A stretch of DNA of 64,000 nt from Allantophomopsis cytisporea (taxonomy: Eukaryota; Ascomycota; Leotiomycetes; Phacidiales; Phacidiaceae), in NCBI GenBank assembly GCA_024752435.1, contig CP103026.1, forward strand, positions 124,001-188,000, written 5' to 3'. Positions 12,572 through 22,786 of the stretch are shown piece after piece. The notes beneath the pieces are model-generated. The model made no database searches. It saw nothing but the letters and a program-made list of their open reading frames with translations, and was not told the DNA's origin. Made by a program: the position numbers and the translations under genes. How positions within the stretch are numbered: the first letter of the stretch is position 1; each line of letters starts with the position of its first letter.

Positions 12572-13391
12572 ATGCCAGACCTTCATACTCTTCCCGAAGG
12601 TTCGAGGCCATTGATGGCTTACAGAAACAACGGTCCAGACAATCTTGTTCTTGAGCGATTCAAGTTGCGTGAACTTGCAGAAGGGTGGCCTTGCTATCGG
12701 TGAGTCTGATTGGGTGTTCCAGCATTTATGGTTTAAAAAATCAGGATGATATTAACTGTGCTCTTGGATTAGAGATTCATGTGAGTGGGAGAACCTGAAA
12801 TCAATATTCCATCCGGGCGCCTACATATACACTACGTGGACCGGTAAGACACATTATCAGGATTTCATCAAAGGTTCACAAGTTGGCATGGATAAAGGTG
12901 CATTCATAATGCATCGCTGCCATGGAACAACGAGCGATATCTCTCCAGATGGTTTACGAGCTGTGACAAAGATGAAAGCTACAATCACTCAGCGCTTCAA
13001 CCTGAACGGCGCTGAGTGCGATGCAGAGTCTGATTGTCGGTTCATCTTCTTTTGGGAGAAGAACACTACAGTCGGTGACCCAGCTGAAGGTGATTGGCAA
13101 GCTAGATTTGTGCGGCATTGGTATGAGAAAGATAAGCTCCTACCTGTAGATCCAAGAAAGGTGCCTGTGTTGGATGACGAGAAGTTGGCTACCTTTCCGC
13201 CTGGTTATAGGTACTTAGCCTACTGTCAGGAACAAACTATGGGCGTCAAAGTCATGCTTGACATGCCAGGTCATAGAAGAGATGCGAATGGTGTTGACAA
13301 ATGGGGAACCGGAAAGAAACATGACATGTTGTATTGGCAGGCGAAGAAGTGGGTCGAAGGGGAGAGTCTGGATGAAGTTCTCTCTATATGA
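12572..13391 (+). CDS. SnoaL-like (NTF2-fold) protein
   Basis: Two exons (12572-12699 and 12773-13391) around a 73-nt intron give 248 residues. The start MPDLHTLPEG is the first ATG before the exon and the split Arg codon restores frame. The fold signature is the early stretch with ELAEGWPCYRDSCEWE, followed by IFHPGAYIYTTWTGKTHYQDF, where the typical polyketide-cyclase/scytalone-dehydratase-like pattern of Trp/Tyr and small residues lies. SnoaL-like proteins use a cone-shaped pocket for dehydration, cyclisation or simple binding of small aromatic molecules. It lies 570 bp upstream of the quinate-block gene at 13960 on the same strand, so a role with aromatic compounds is possible but only inferred. 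Confidence 0.75.
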
Positions 13392-13959
13392 AATTCAAAA
13401 TGCAATAAAAAGATGACGATTCGAACAAGTTTTTGTAACTAGGGTTCTCTACTTTCCATCTACATTTGTTGTTGTGTTTAAGTTCGATCAGTTTTCAGAA
13501 ACGAAACCTGATTTCGCATCTATGTCACTATTCACAGCGACGTAAAAGATACACTTTTCGAGTCAAACGTTCTTGATTCGTGGCCAGGCAATGAAAGAAA
13601 TACGGAATACAAGATCATTTTAATTTATTTTACACACCTCCACAACAGAGATTATTTTACTGTGCTATATTATCGAGGACTACAATTTCTGTTCCTTGAA
13701 TCCATATAAGTATGTTTTTTGCCTACATTCCTGAGGTTTTAATCAAATTTTGTAGTGTTTGGTTAAATCACTCAGACTCAAAAAACGTTTGCCTAAGTAA
13801 TTATCAGTAGATGTTCAATTACCCGCGTAAACACTTTTCCGCAAATCGTCATCATATATATGTCCAAATCTTTCTAAAATAGTCTACGACAGTTCAAATT
13901 TAAACGCGCCGGTTAAAAATCATCAACTACTCTTTCCATATCCCTATCTATCTGTCAAA
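13392..13959. other. Intergenic region upstream of the dehydratase
   Basis: AT-rich; it includes a long T/A stretch. No gene seen. It should contain the promoter of the dehydroshikimate dehydratase gene. Confidence 0.55.
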
Positions 13960-14985
13960 ATGAACTACAAACCCGCAATCTCGAGCATGTCGTTGGGCCG
14001 CGCCTGGCTTCATGAACTCCCAGGCAAGCTGGATGAAGCGGCCAATCACAATTTCCAAGGGATCGAGGTATTCTATGAGGATCTCGAGTATGAGGCAACA
14101 CGCTTATCTGGCACGTCTGAACTCCCCACCGACGATAGTCTCATCCATGCAGCTGTCAGCATTCGTAAGATTTGCGACAAGAGAAAGTTGGATATCATTG
14201 GACTACAGCCATTTATGCATTACGAGGGTCTTCTTGACCGCGAAGAGCATCGGAAGAGAATTGAGAAGATGAAGCTGTGGTTTCGTATTGTGAAAGTTCT
14301 GGAAACAGATATCATTCAAATTCCCAGCAACTTCCTCACCAGTGGTACGACTGGAGACTTCAAAACCATAGTTGATGATATGCTCGAAGTAGCTGAGCTC
14401 GGGCTTCATGAAAAGCCTGTTGTGCGTTTTGCCTACGAGAATATTTGCTGGGGCACGCACATCGATACCTGGAAGGGCGTGTGGGATATCGTGGCAGCGG
14501 TCAACCGACCTAATTTTGGCATGTGTTTAGATACCTTCAACATTACAGGGCGCGAATGGGCGGACCCTAGCAGCGCTGATGGACGAATTGCGGACGAAGA
14601 CGCAGATGAACGTCTAAAGAACAGCATTGCTGAGATGAAAAACACCATTGATGTTAAGCGCGTCTTCTATGTTCAGGTCGTGGATGCCGAGAGGATGCGC
14701 GACCCTTTAGTACCTGGTCACGCTTTTCATGTCGATGGTCAGCCATCACGCATGAGCTGGTCGCGAAATGCGCGTCTATTCCCATTTGAAGAAGGTGGAT
14801 ATCTTCCTATTATCGATGTGTTACGCGCTATTACAGACTCAGATGGACTGGGATATAAGGGCTGGATCTCTATGGAGCTATTTTCGCGGACAATGGCAGA
14901 CCCGCAGCCATCGTGCCCGAAAGACCATGCACTGCGTGGCATGGTATCCTGGGAGAAATTGGTGGAAGTGATGAAATGGCAATGA
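13960..14985 (+). CDS. 3-Dehydroshikimate dehydratase
   Basis: An intronless 341-residue TIM-barrel protein of the sugar-phosphate isomerase/AP endonuclease-2 superfamily. It resembles fungal QutC/QA-4 and bacterial AsbF/QsuB-type dehydratases, which convert 3-dehydroshikimate to protocatechuate. Candidate metal ligands are in the expected order: E160 (FAYEN), D191 (CLDTF), Q239 (YVQVVDA) and E306 (SMELF). The N-terminal SSMSLGRAWLHELPGKLDEAA and GIEVFYEDL blocks are characteristic of the fungal family. It is close to the usual length (about 350). The next two genes are shikimate/quinate dehydrogenase homologues, which supports a quinate-catabolism role. The protein has no signal peptide and should be cytosolic. 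Confidence 0.93.
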   Translation: MNYKPAISSMSLGRAWLHELPGKLDEAANHNFQGIEVFYEDLEYEATRLSGTSELPTDDSLIHAAVSIRKICDKRKLDIIGLQPFMHYEGLLDREEHRKRIEKMKLWFRIVKVLETDIIQIPSNFLTSGTTGDFKTIVDDMLEVAELGLHEKPVVRFAYENICWGTHIDTWKGVWDIVAAVNRPNFGMCLDTFNITGREWADPSSADGRIADEDADERLKNSIAEMKNTIDVKRVFYVQVVDAERMRDPLVPGHAFHVDGQPSRMSWSRNARLFPFEEGGYLPIIDVLRAITDSDGLGYKGWISMELFSRTMADPQPSCPKDHALRGMVSWEKLVEVMKWQ

Positions 14986-15412
14986 TTTATTTCTTGATCT
15001 AATTTGCAACGAGTAACGTAAAGTTATACAAGTCATTCAACTTGAGAACATGAATTGTACTGACAAATGTAGTATCTCGAATTTGAATAGCACTTGAGTG
15101 AGCGATACGAAGCTCCAATATAACACAGACGGATGAGTGAATATTTTGTGACAGACCTCCCATAACATAATTCAATTAAACAAGAACAATACCTATGATC
15201 AATGATCAGGGACATATCTTTGCCTTTCGATATCATCCTTATCTTGCTTGTATGTTATAAATTGGTTCAGATAGGGCAACGATAACTCTATTGGAGTGAA
15301 TGCAAATTTGAAGAGATTCACAGAAAGTATTTTCAATGATTATTAAATAGTACCAGTCAACTCACAAAGATGAATGCAGCCAGTCATAATGTGATCTTGT
15401 GATACTATCTGC
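14986..15412. other. Convergent intergenic region
   Basis: A 427-bp AT-rich gap between the 3' ends of the dehydratase (+) and the dehydrogenase-like gene (-). It should hold both polyadenylation regions. No gene seen. Confidence 0.55.
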
Positions 15413-16354
15413 TCAGAAGTTTATTGCCTTACTTTCTCTTGCTGCTTGGTTTAGGACACTCCAAGCCTCCTCCTTGTTCAATTTCGAGGCTATCTCTTCT
15501 CTTGTCCAGAGTGACCACTGAGTCTCAATCTGATACCCAATCACGCCAGTACCTTCAACGCAAGACCACCCAAGTCTACGCGCCAGCTTCAATGTGCGTG
15601 TATTACGAGGCTTGAAACACATGTCTAACAAGACGCCCTTCTCTTCTGTATGTAAAAGGACTTCTAGTATAGCACGCATCTCAATCTCTGATGCAGTAGT
15701 TGGCTCAAAATCCGGAACCGTGCCAACCACATAGAAAGGGTTCGGAAGACTCTTGGCCTGGGCAACAGATGTAACATGTATAATGTTCAAGTCTGACTTA
15801 TCTGCTGAGGTATGTCGCTGCGAGTCGACAAGAAGTTGTTCAACCTCGGTGACGTCCCTGTTGATGACATAGATTGTAGAGCATCCAAATTCGGCGCGCA
15901 ATGCATAAACAGCGGCTCTGCTTGCACCGCCAGCTCCAATCACCAGCGCTGGGCGGCCGCGACCATGAAAATTTGTATCAGCGCTGAGGAGACATCCTTT
16001 TACCCCCTCCCAGTCAGTATTTGTACCTCTCAATTCGCCATCCGCGGTTAGATAGACGTTGTTAACGGCACCGATTGAAACAGCGGCCTCATCAAGCCCA
16101 GACAAGTATGGCATCACCACCTGCTTGTAGGGCATTGTAATCACTCCGCCTGCAAATGTAGGCGTATGAAGCGCTGCTATCATATCCTCGACTGTTGGAG
16201 ACTCTTTGCTCATGAAGATCCATGGTTTGCCTAGCGACTGCGCGATTGCGTTATGCATTGCTGGTGCGATGGAATGTGTCACTCCAACTCCTAGTAGGTA
16301 AAGATATTTCGTATCTGGTGATGGCGGTTGATTTTGCATCACTTCTTCAGACAT
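15413..16354 (-). CDS. Shikimate/quinate 5-dehydrogenase family protein
   Basis: Intronless, 313 residues. The N-terminal substrate domain shows THSIAPAMHN (residues 26-35), TMPYK with the catalytic-type Lys at 77, GAVNN (about 96-99) and NTDWEG with Asp 114. The NADP/NAD-binding domain has GAGGASRA (140-147), and the C-terminal helix carries the conserved Gln at 275 (GYQIE). These are the landmarks of the AroE/QA-3 family, which oxidises quinate or shikimate to the dehydro-acids. The usual Ser-x-Ser/Thr pair at the substrate carboxylate appears as S-I-A, so substrate choice is uncertain. It diverges from a second family member at 16945, with which it shares a promoter region. Confidence 0.9.
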   Translation of the reverse strand: MSEEVMQNQPPSPDTKYLYLLGVGVTHSIAPAMHNAIAQSLGKPWIFMSKESPTVEDMIAALHTPTFAGGVITMPYKQVVMPYLSGLDEAAVSIGAVNNVYLTADGELRGTNTDWEGVKGCLLSADTNFHGRGRPALVIGAGGASRAAVYALRAEFGCSTIYVINRDVTEVEQLLVDSQRHTSADKSDLNIIHVTSVAQAKSLPNPFYVVGTVPDFEPTTASEIEMRAILEVLLHTEEKGVLLDMCFKPRNTRTLKLARRLGWSCVEGTGVIGYQIETQWSLWTREEIASKLNKEEAWSVLNQAARESKAINF

Positions 16355-16944
16355 TTTGAACTGTGTCTCACAAAAAATAAGGTAGGAAGGGTGGCTCCGG
16401 AGCGATGTTGATAATGTTTATGTAAATGAGGCAAATCTGACTTCACGTCCTTTACTCGATGTAGTTTTTATTTATGAGGGGAAGACTCCGGCGCGAAATT
16501 TCCTAAACTGGTTTCATAGTACTGAGCCGTATGCAAGTATGATATTGACAGGTGACTAGATTATTCTAGGGTGGCAGTAGATCCAAGAACGAGCGATCTC
16601 CGGGAGGGTATTGTGCGTGTTGTGGACGACTCGGATGGTGCGGATGGTGCGGATGATCCATGAAGCTAGCAAAACAAGCCATAGCGGATAAGACTTTCTC
16701 CAATATTTTTCGCCATAAAAAAGGTACTGTGAAACAAAGGATACTTTTGGATTTCGTAATATCAGGAAAGTGGAGGGCAGGATGCTACCATCGAACTTTG
16801 TTGACTGCACGTCAACATAAAGACGGATACTGGTCTTTGACTCATTGTGCAATCTTTCAATCACAAACGCTTAGATTTCGCGTGTTCTACTATCATTGAG
16901 GGCTTATATCGATATTCTGATAGAACCTCGAACTTCTTCTCGCC
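16355..16944. promoter_or_regulatory. Shared promoter region of the divergent dehydrogenase pair
   Basis: A 590-bp region between two divergent quinate/shikimate-dehydrogenase-like genes. It contains three tandem copies of a 9-mer, CGGATGGTG, CGGATGGTG and CGGATGATC (16632-16658), giving regularly spaced CGG triplets of the kind bound by Zn2Cys6 factors. It also contains GGATAAGACTTTCTCC (16686-16701), which agrees at 13 of 16 positions with the Neurospora QA-1F/Aspergillus QUTA site GGRTAARYRYTTATCC. The sequence matches are observed; regulatory use is inferred. Confidence 0.45.
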
Positions 16945-17877
16945 ATGGCAACTAGAAGTATCGACAAGATGCCCGAATCGCCACTGGTTGGCTTCAAGAA
17001 ATTTTATATCTTTGGCCAAGGGATTTCCTTTAGCATGTCACCAACGCTTCATAATGCCGCATTTTCTCATTATAAGTTGAACCATACCTATGAGATCTAT
17101 CAGACTGAAACTGTTGATGAGCTTTCATCACAGATATCTTCCCCACTGTTCGGAGGAGCAAGTATCACTATGCCACACAAGATTGGAATAAGCAAGTTCT
17201 GTTCTACCATTTCTGAACATGCTAGAATAATTGGAGCCATCAACACCCTTGTAGTTGAGGATACTGGTCGTATTAGGGGTGAAAACACAGACTGGACGGG
17301 ACTGGTGTCAATCTTGAAGACGAAGTCTCAAAGATTCAAGAACAAGACGCTCGAGTCAGGTTTAGTCATCGGAGCAGGAGGTGCATCGAGGGCAGCACTA
17401 TATGCATTACACCAAACCGGTGCCAAAGAAATATTCTTATACAATCGTACCAAAGCAACTGCACAGTCTATTGCTGCCAGCTATGCCTCTCATTTCTCCA
17501 TCACTGTCATCGAGACACTGGAGATATTTGCGACTCAAGATGGTACAAAGCCGGATGTGATCATCGGCACAATACCCGCAAACAAGACTTCATTGGATAA
17601 GTTTCCCAGTGATCTTTTCGCTAAGAGCGAAGGAATTTGCATAGACATGGCGTACTTGCCACGATTCACGCCGCTTATGGCGGCAGCGGCGAAGTATGGA
17701 AATGGGAGTTGGTCGACAGTGGCTGGAATAGAGGTCTTGCTGGAGCAGGCATTTGATCAGTTCGAACTTTGGACAGGCAATGAGGCTCCAAAAAATGTTA
17801 TGATAGATGCTCTTCATGCACAGGATGCTAACAGTACCGCAGCCATTTCACAAAAGACCGCAATATCCTTTGCTTGA
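16945..17877 (+). CDS. Second shikimate/quinate dehydrogenase-like protein
   Basis: Intronless, 310 residues from the first ATG (a second in-frame ATG is at 16969). It has the same fold landmarks as its divergent neighbour but a different sequence: SFSMSPTLHN (28-37) with the classical Ser-x-Ser pair, TMPHK with Lys 79, GAIN (97-100), NTDWTG with Asp 116, GAGGASRA (143-150) and Gln 268 in LLEQAFDQFELW. The retained residues argue for a working dehydrogenase. The ending QFELWTG also resembles the last domain of the pentafunctional AROM protein and of the quinate repressor QutR/QA-1S, so a sensor role cannot be excluded. Pairing with the dehydratase suggests quinate/shikimate use. Confidence 0.87.
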   Translation: MATRSIDKMPESPLVGFKKFYIFGQGISFSMSPTLHNAAFSHYKLNHTYEIYQTETVDELSSQISSPLFGGASITMPHKIGISKFCSTISEHARIIGAINTLVVEDTGRIRGENTDWTGLVSILKTKSQRFKNKTLESGLVIGAGGASRAALYALHQTGAKEIFLYNRTKATAQSIAASYASHFSITVIETLEIFATQDGTKPDVIIGTIPANKTSLDKFPSDLFAKSEGICIDMAYLPRFTPLMAAAAKYGNGSWSTVAGIEVLLEQAFDQFELWTGNEAPKNVMIDALHAQDANSTAAISQKTAISFA

Positions 17878-19124
17878 TGATTATTATATTTCTTTGTTAG
17901 ACCACACAAGTAATTTAGCAACTTCTATAATTACACGGAAGTATAACTTAATCAAAATATTCCACCTTCAACTACATAATCATCTCCTGCATAACAGTTT
18001 TCATTTCGTATAGTTCTGGGTGACTGTTTTTGAGTATTGATCAAGTTATAGTCATTACAAGTCATATAGTTGATTACCGTGATCCACAGGTGGGATCGGC
18101 CAAAATTCGAGTGGGTACGTTATATATACTCTATATAATCATATTGCATTGGTATGAAAGGATTTACATCGAACCAGAACAGTGCAATAATTCTTCAGTC
18201 TTGACGCTAGAATATGTCTCCACAGCGAGACTTAATTAACACGTACAGTGGTTTAAGATTGGATACAAGCATTGCTATTTGAGAAGGATGATAATAACAA
18301 GTTATAGATACCAACAGCTGGTATTGCAATTGAAATTCCCGATACTAAGGATCAGGATTCCTTAGCTTTCCAACGCCGGCTTCTCCAACATACTGTTCAG
18401 CTCTCAAAGCACTGGGGTCAACTACACTCTACTAAAAAGGGTTCCCATTAAGCCTCTTTATAGAAACAAATTATACTAGGTTGTAGGTTTTCTCAACCAA
18501 CAGAGGCTAGCACCACCCAGCCGCTACAGGCCCACACCACCAGTACACAGATGCCTGTAACTTTAAGAAATCTAAGTCAACTTGACAGGACCGAAGACCG
18601 AGTATGAAGGTTAAAATGAAGTAGGGGTTGTCGTGTACCAACGAGGTCTATTCTTAGCGACTGGCTCTTAGCTGGTGAGAGCGAAATTTATCTAAAGTAG
18701 GAAGAGAATGTAACCACACAGCGAATCATAAGAACGTTAATGAAGTGAACATAATGCAATTACATTAGTAGTAATTTTTAGTGCCTCGAATGATTTTGAG
18801 TTGAAGAAGATTACTGGGCGAAAGAATCAAGATTTCGCAATCTAGATATAGCTAGCGTTGATGGAAGGTGGTCTATAGTAGTATTACTATACTTAAGATA
18901 TAGAAGAGAGGTAACAAGTCGTATACAGAAACAGGCGGTAACCGTGTACTTCTACCGTTGCTAATATAAAACGCCGTTTTTAATATTAAAGAACTAGTTT
19001 TTTCGATATAGTTACCGAAACACAAAATCGTTTAATTAAGTAGAATGGGAAGGGATAATTACCTTATACCTTCAACAATTTCAGATTAGCTGCGTACCCG
19101 GCTTAACACTCCTTCATGCTCTTC
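17878..19124. other. AT-rich gene-free stretch
   Basis: A 1.25-kb region without a recognisable gene. Only short frames occur, with many TA-rich words. It separates the quinate block from the next regulator. Confidence 0.55.
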
Positions 19125-21072
19125 CTAAAATAGCAAGCCAGCCCAGACGATCATAGATCCTCCAGCAAAATACTCTTCATCTATCTCCTGAGCCTGTCAC
19201 ACATCGCTGTTTAGAAAATGACAAGAAAATGACGAATAAAGAATGATAAGTAGAAACTCTACCTTTGCGAAGAGAACAGCCTGACCGATCCCCATATGTG
19301 ATCCAATCCATGCAAGACATTCCTTCAAGTATTCTCGAATGTTTGAAGGAACTATTGACAGCTTGGAGGCGATATAGATAGGGTGCATGAGGAGTAGCCC
19401 ACCCACGGATCTCCCGGTATTTGTTAATTTTGTACTCGTTTCAATATTCTGGAGGAAGTCATGAATGTCCTCTGTGAGATGATAGTGGATCGATGCGATC
19501 ATGTCTTCGATCAGGCGGAAAGCATCGTCTTGTTCATAGCTGTGGTCAACTTCGTCTCTTCGAATTTTTGAGAGCTCAAGCGTCAAGAAGATGAGTAATA
19601 GTCGCGCGGTACGAGATACGTTCCAAATGCCTGCAGTATAGAGGTCAAAATACGTGTCCACTCTTCCTGGCCAGTAGCCGGCGCCAAAATTTGACGCTAG
19701 AGCTCGTTCTTGCGAGACACGACCAATCTCTTTGGGCCTGATTTCTTTCAAACGAGTCTTCTGCCATTTGTCAAAACCCTCATTCAAGGCTATGACTTCT
19801 TTTTGGAGAATGTGTATCTGGTCAATGTCGTGCGGAGGATATCCACGAAAAGGCTCCACTTTCTTCCACAGCGACCCAAATGCAAGCATTAGATCGTCCA
19901 AGCTTTGATCCGCATGATCGCGTGTAGATGGAGCATAAAACATGCCATAGTTCTGAAATCATTAGATCGTATAGCTCTTTACAAAGGAATGATGCTCCTA
20001 CCTGGACTTTTCCATTCAAGATTAAAGGGTGACCTGACTGGATCAGGTGAACAGCGCCTAGAATACTCAAAGGTGAGCCTTCAATCTCCAACATTGCGGT
20101 GATACCACGAGCATGGGAACTGTGATAGCCAAGATGGGCTTCATCAGCAAGGATTATCTACAAATTGTTATTCTTCTGATATCTCAAGTGGTGGAGAACC
20201 GAAAGCCGAACCTCGTAGAGTCCAAGTAATATGGCAATCATTACTGTTTCGCTGGATTTTGCCGTGGCTGGGTTTTCCATTGCTCCTGCCAAAGTTCCAA
20301 GTAACTCACCATACGAGAGTACCGCTTTTGAATACAGGGACGGCCGACCAAGTTTGATGCCATGACTCGCAAATGCCACTGTCCTACAAGCCTTTGCGAG
20401 GTCAGACTGTGGCCCCAAACGATGGAGCATCGGCTCTAGTCCGTCAAGAAAGCCTCTCGATAGTGACTGATCGGCTGAGACAATGCAGTACTCATAGAGG
20501 AATGCCCGCAAAGAATAGATTTGGCCCTCTTCATCAGATATCTCGGTATTTGGTGCATTTCCAAGCACAGAATCCGCATTTGATCCAGGAACCCGAGGAG
20601 GAAGACTACACTTTAATGCTATCGACTGGTACGGTACAAGAGGTGCGTCGTCACTCATATTCTGAGGCAACGGAAGGCTTGGACCAGGTTCATATTGTCG
20701 AATTTGAAGCTCGCCGTCATGTTCATATCCCCCACAGGTATGATTAGACTTGAGGCATCGATGACATGACTAGGCTCAGTATGTCAGTTGATCAGTGCTG
20801 GATGGAAAGCTCTAAGAGTTATCCTCTGGGAATTGCGAGCTTTTATTTGCAAAGGAAGGGATAGGCAACTGTTGGCTGAGTCGGAACATGGAAATTAATA
20901 CCCACTGGACGAATTTCATCGCACTGAAAGGATATGATATCCCGATTAGTCTCGATTTACCTCGATGTCGCAAAACGCAGACTCTGCCGGCTTTCGGGCT
21001 TCAGGTTCGACTAACCTTCTTTCGCCGCTGTTTGCACGTCTTGCAACCCTGAGAAGGACCATGGTAGACCAT
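19125..21072 (-). CDS. Zn2Cys6 transcription factor, six exons with an 18-nt microexon
   Basis: My model has exons 21072-21016, 20923-20906, 20769-20212, 20157-20002, 19952-19263 and 19193-19125, all joined in phase 0, giving 515 residues. The zinc cluster is built from three exons: MVYHGPSQGCKTCKQRRKK, then the microexon C-D-E-I-R-P, then SCHRCLKSNHTCGGYEH. Together they give perfect C-x2-C-x6-C-x6-C-x2-C-x6-C spacing, which strongly supports the splice model. The rest (LRAFLYEYC, the H-A-R-G-I-T-A-M-L block, LFLTLEL) is typical of the fungal_trans_2 domain of C6 regulators. Microexon 2 uses a GTGGGT donor; the alternative GTATTA 4 nt downstream breaks frame. The nearest genes are quinate-type enzymes on one side and two oxidoreductases on the other; the target is unknown. 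Confidence 0.87.
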
Positions 21073-21838
21073 CGTTAGAATTCGTTTCTCGTCTTCTCTC
21101 TGATGAATCGCTGTAACTATAAAATTCCACCTCAGCTTGGATCAATAGCAGTTATCATCAGGGCGCTAAAAGCACTTGATAGGCACTGTTGGTCATCGAG
21201 TTGTAAGATGGAGTGGTTAATGTTCTAAGTAGTGGTCGAAGACTAATATATACAGCGTATAGGCCTTGGAAGGACGCCAACAGCTAAGGTTCTGGGACGG
21301 ACACGGCAAAATCGGAGACAAGACCGAACTTTATCTACGAGATTTACTCAAGATCACTGGGGCAACGACACACACCACAAAATGACCCAATACAAAGTGT
21401 AGCTAAAGCACACTAACTGACATTTATCTAACGTGAACCAGAGTAGCGAAGATTTCAATCTCAGAATTGCTAAGCATTTCCAAAAAAGCGTAACGGGTAG
21501 TTATGTGGGGTCTGATGACCAGACAGAAAGGAGATGATTGTCAGACTAGAAGATGAAGAGTACTACTGTATGAATTCCTTACATATCAACCAGACAATTA
21601 TCTAACTAGTAATTACAAAGACAGTATTCGCAACATTCGGACTCTCCCTACAGCATCTAGCTCAGAGTGCTTCACTTAAGCTACATAGAAGTGCTCAGTT
21701 GCTATGCTATCGATACGTTTGGTGATACCATACATGACACAGGAGGCCTGCCAGGAAGCGAGCGGACTTTACTTGATCTTACAACCAGACAATCCTGTAG
21801 TCAGATTGCATCGTGATATCCAGTCTCCTCTTGCTCCA
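21073..21838. other. Intergenic region
   Basis: Between the 5' end of the regulator and the 3' end of the MDR gene. A short frame at 21704-21988 partly overlaps the MDR gene in antisense and is not supported. Nothing else recognised. Confidence 0.55.
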
Positions 21839-22786
21839 TTAGTTGCGCTCGAAGTCCACGATCAATCTACCAGTTGTGCCTCCGGCTTTGTTAATCTCCA
21901 TTGCCTCAACAAGCTCGCTGCGGCGGAATACCCGCGCGACTTTGGACTTGATCGTTCCGATCGCCAGCTGCTCGGCAAGTTCCTCTAGCCGGGCCGCATC
22001 AGACTGAATCGTAGGGAAGTACCCTCTGAGTCCGGCGGGAATCTTTCCCATAATGGCTGGATCGGCCACACTCACGATAGCGCCGTTAGGCTTGAGAACG
22101 CCCCACGACCGATCTGTGGTATTCCTGTCCCCGCCGATCAGAACGTAGTCGAGAACGAGGTCGATATCCTTGACACGTTCCTCAAACTTGTCCGTCTGGT
22201 AATCAATGAATTCATCGGCACCCAAGTCCATCACGTATTCACGATTTTTGGCTGAGGCCGTCGCGATCACCTCGGCGCCTTCAGCCTTGGCAAACTGTAC
22301 CGCGAAGGCACCCACAGTGCCAGAAGCACCGTGAATGAGGATTCTCATTCCAGGGCGCACCTCGCCTGCTATATGCAAGGTTTCCCACGCCGTAAACGCG
22401 GGAATCGGCAATGTCGCCGCGTCTACATTGCTAAGTGCTGCCGGCACGTGCGCGAGGATCTTTTCGTCAACGGCGATATGCTCAGCGTATGCCCCCAAGC
22501 TTGTCGATATTGCCATCACCCTATCTCCGACCTTGAGGCGCGACGTTCTCTCGCCGAGGGCCACAACCGTGCCAACGAAGTCAACACCCAATGTTGTCGG
22601 CAGCTGAAGGGGAATAGAGTCCCGGACATAGCCCTCGCGAATTTTCCAATCGAAGGGGTTCATGCCGACGGCGCTTACCGCGACTAGGACTTGCGATTCT
22701 CCAGGTGTTGGAACCGGCACGTCATCCAAATGAATACATTCAGGGCCGCCATAAGAGTGAAGACGATAGGCCTTTTGCGTATTCAT
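21839..22786 (-). CDS. Quinone oxidoreductase-like MDR protein
   Basis: Intronless, 315 residues. The N-terminal GroES-like domain includes VSAVGMNPFDWKIREGY and LGVDFVGTVVALG. The Rossmann domain has ILIHGASGTVGAFAVQFAK (a glycine-rich NADPH motif) and the usual ATASAKN loop. The cysteine cluster of zinc alcohol dehydrogenases is absent, which places it with zinc-free NADPH:quinone reductase/zeta-crystallin-like enzymes that reduce quinones or activated alkenes in the cytosol. The gene is clearly more GC-rich than its flanks and lacks introns, which could reflect transfer or simply expression-linked codon bias. It is divergent from an aldo/keto reductase at 23772, separated by a repeat-bearing spacer. 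Confidence 0.92.
   Translation of the reverse strand: MNTQKAYRLHSYGGPECIHLDDVPVPTPGESQVLVAVSAVGMNPFDWKIREGYVRDSIPLQLPTTLGVDFVGTVVALGERTSRLKVGDRVMAISTSLGAYAEHIAVDEKILAHVPAALSNVDAATLPIPAFTAWETLHIAGEVRPGMRILIHGASGTVGAFAVQFAKAEGAEVIATASAKNREYVMDLGADEFIDYQTDKFEERVKDIDLVLDYVLIGGDRNTTDRSWGVLKPNGAIVSVADPAIMGKIPAGLRGYFPTIQSDAARLEELAEQLAIGTIKSKVARVFRRSELVEAMEINKAGGTTGRLIVDFERN

Noticed and set aside
18900..18960. GTAACAAGTCGTATACAGAAACAGGCGG, which recalls the 3' end of small-subunit rRNA
   Set aside because: Similarity stops after a few words; flanks do not fit rRNA, so no rRNA gene is claimed.
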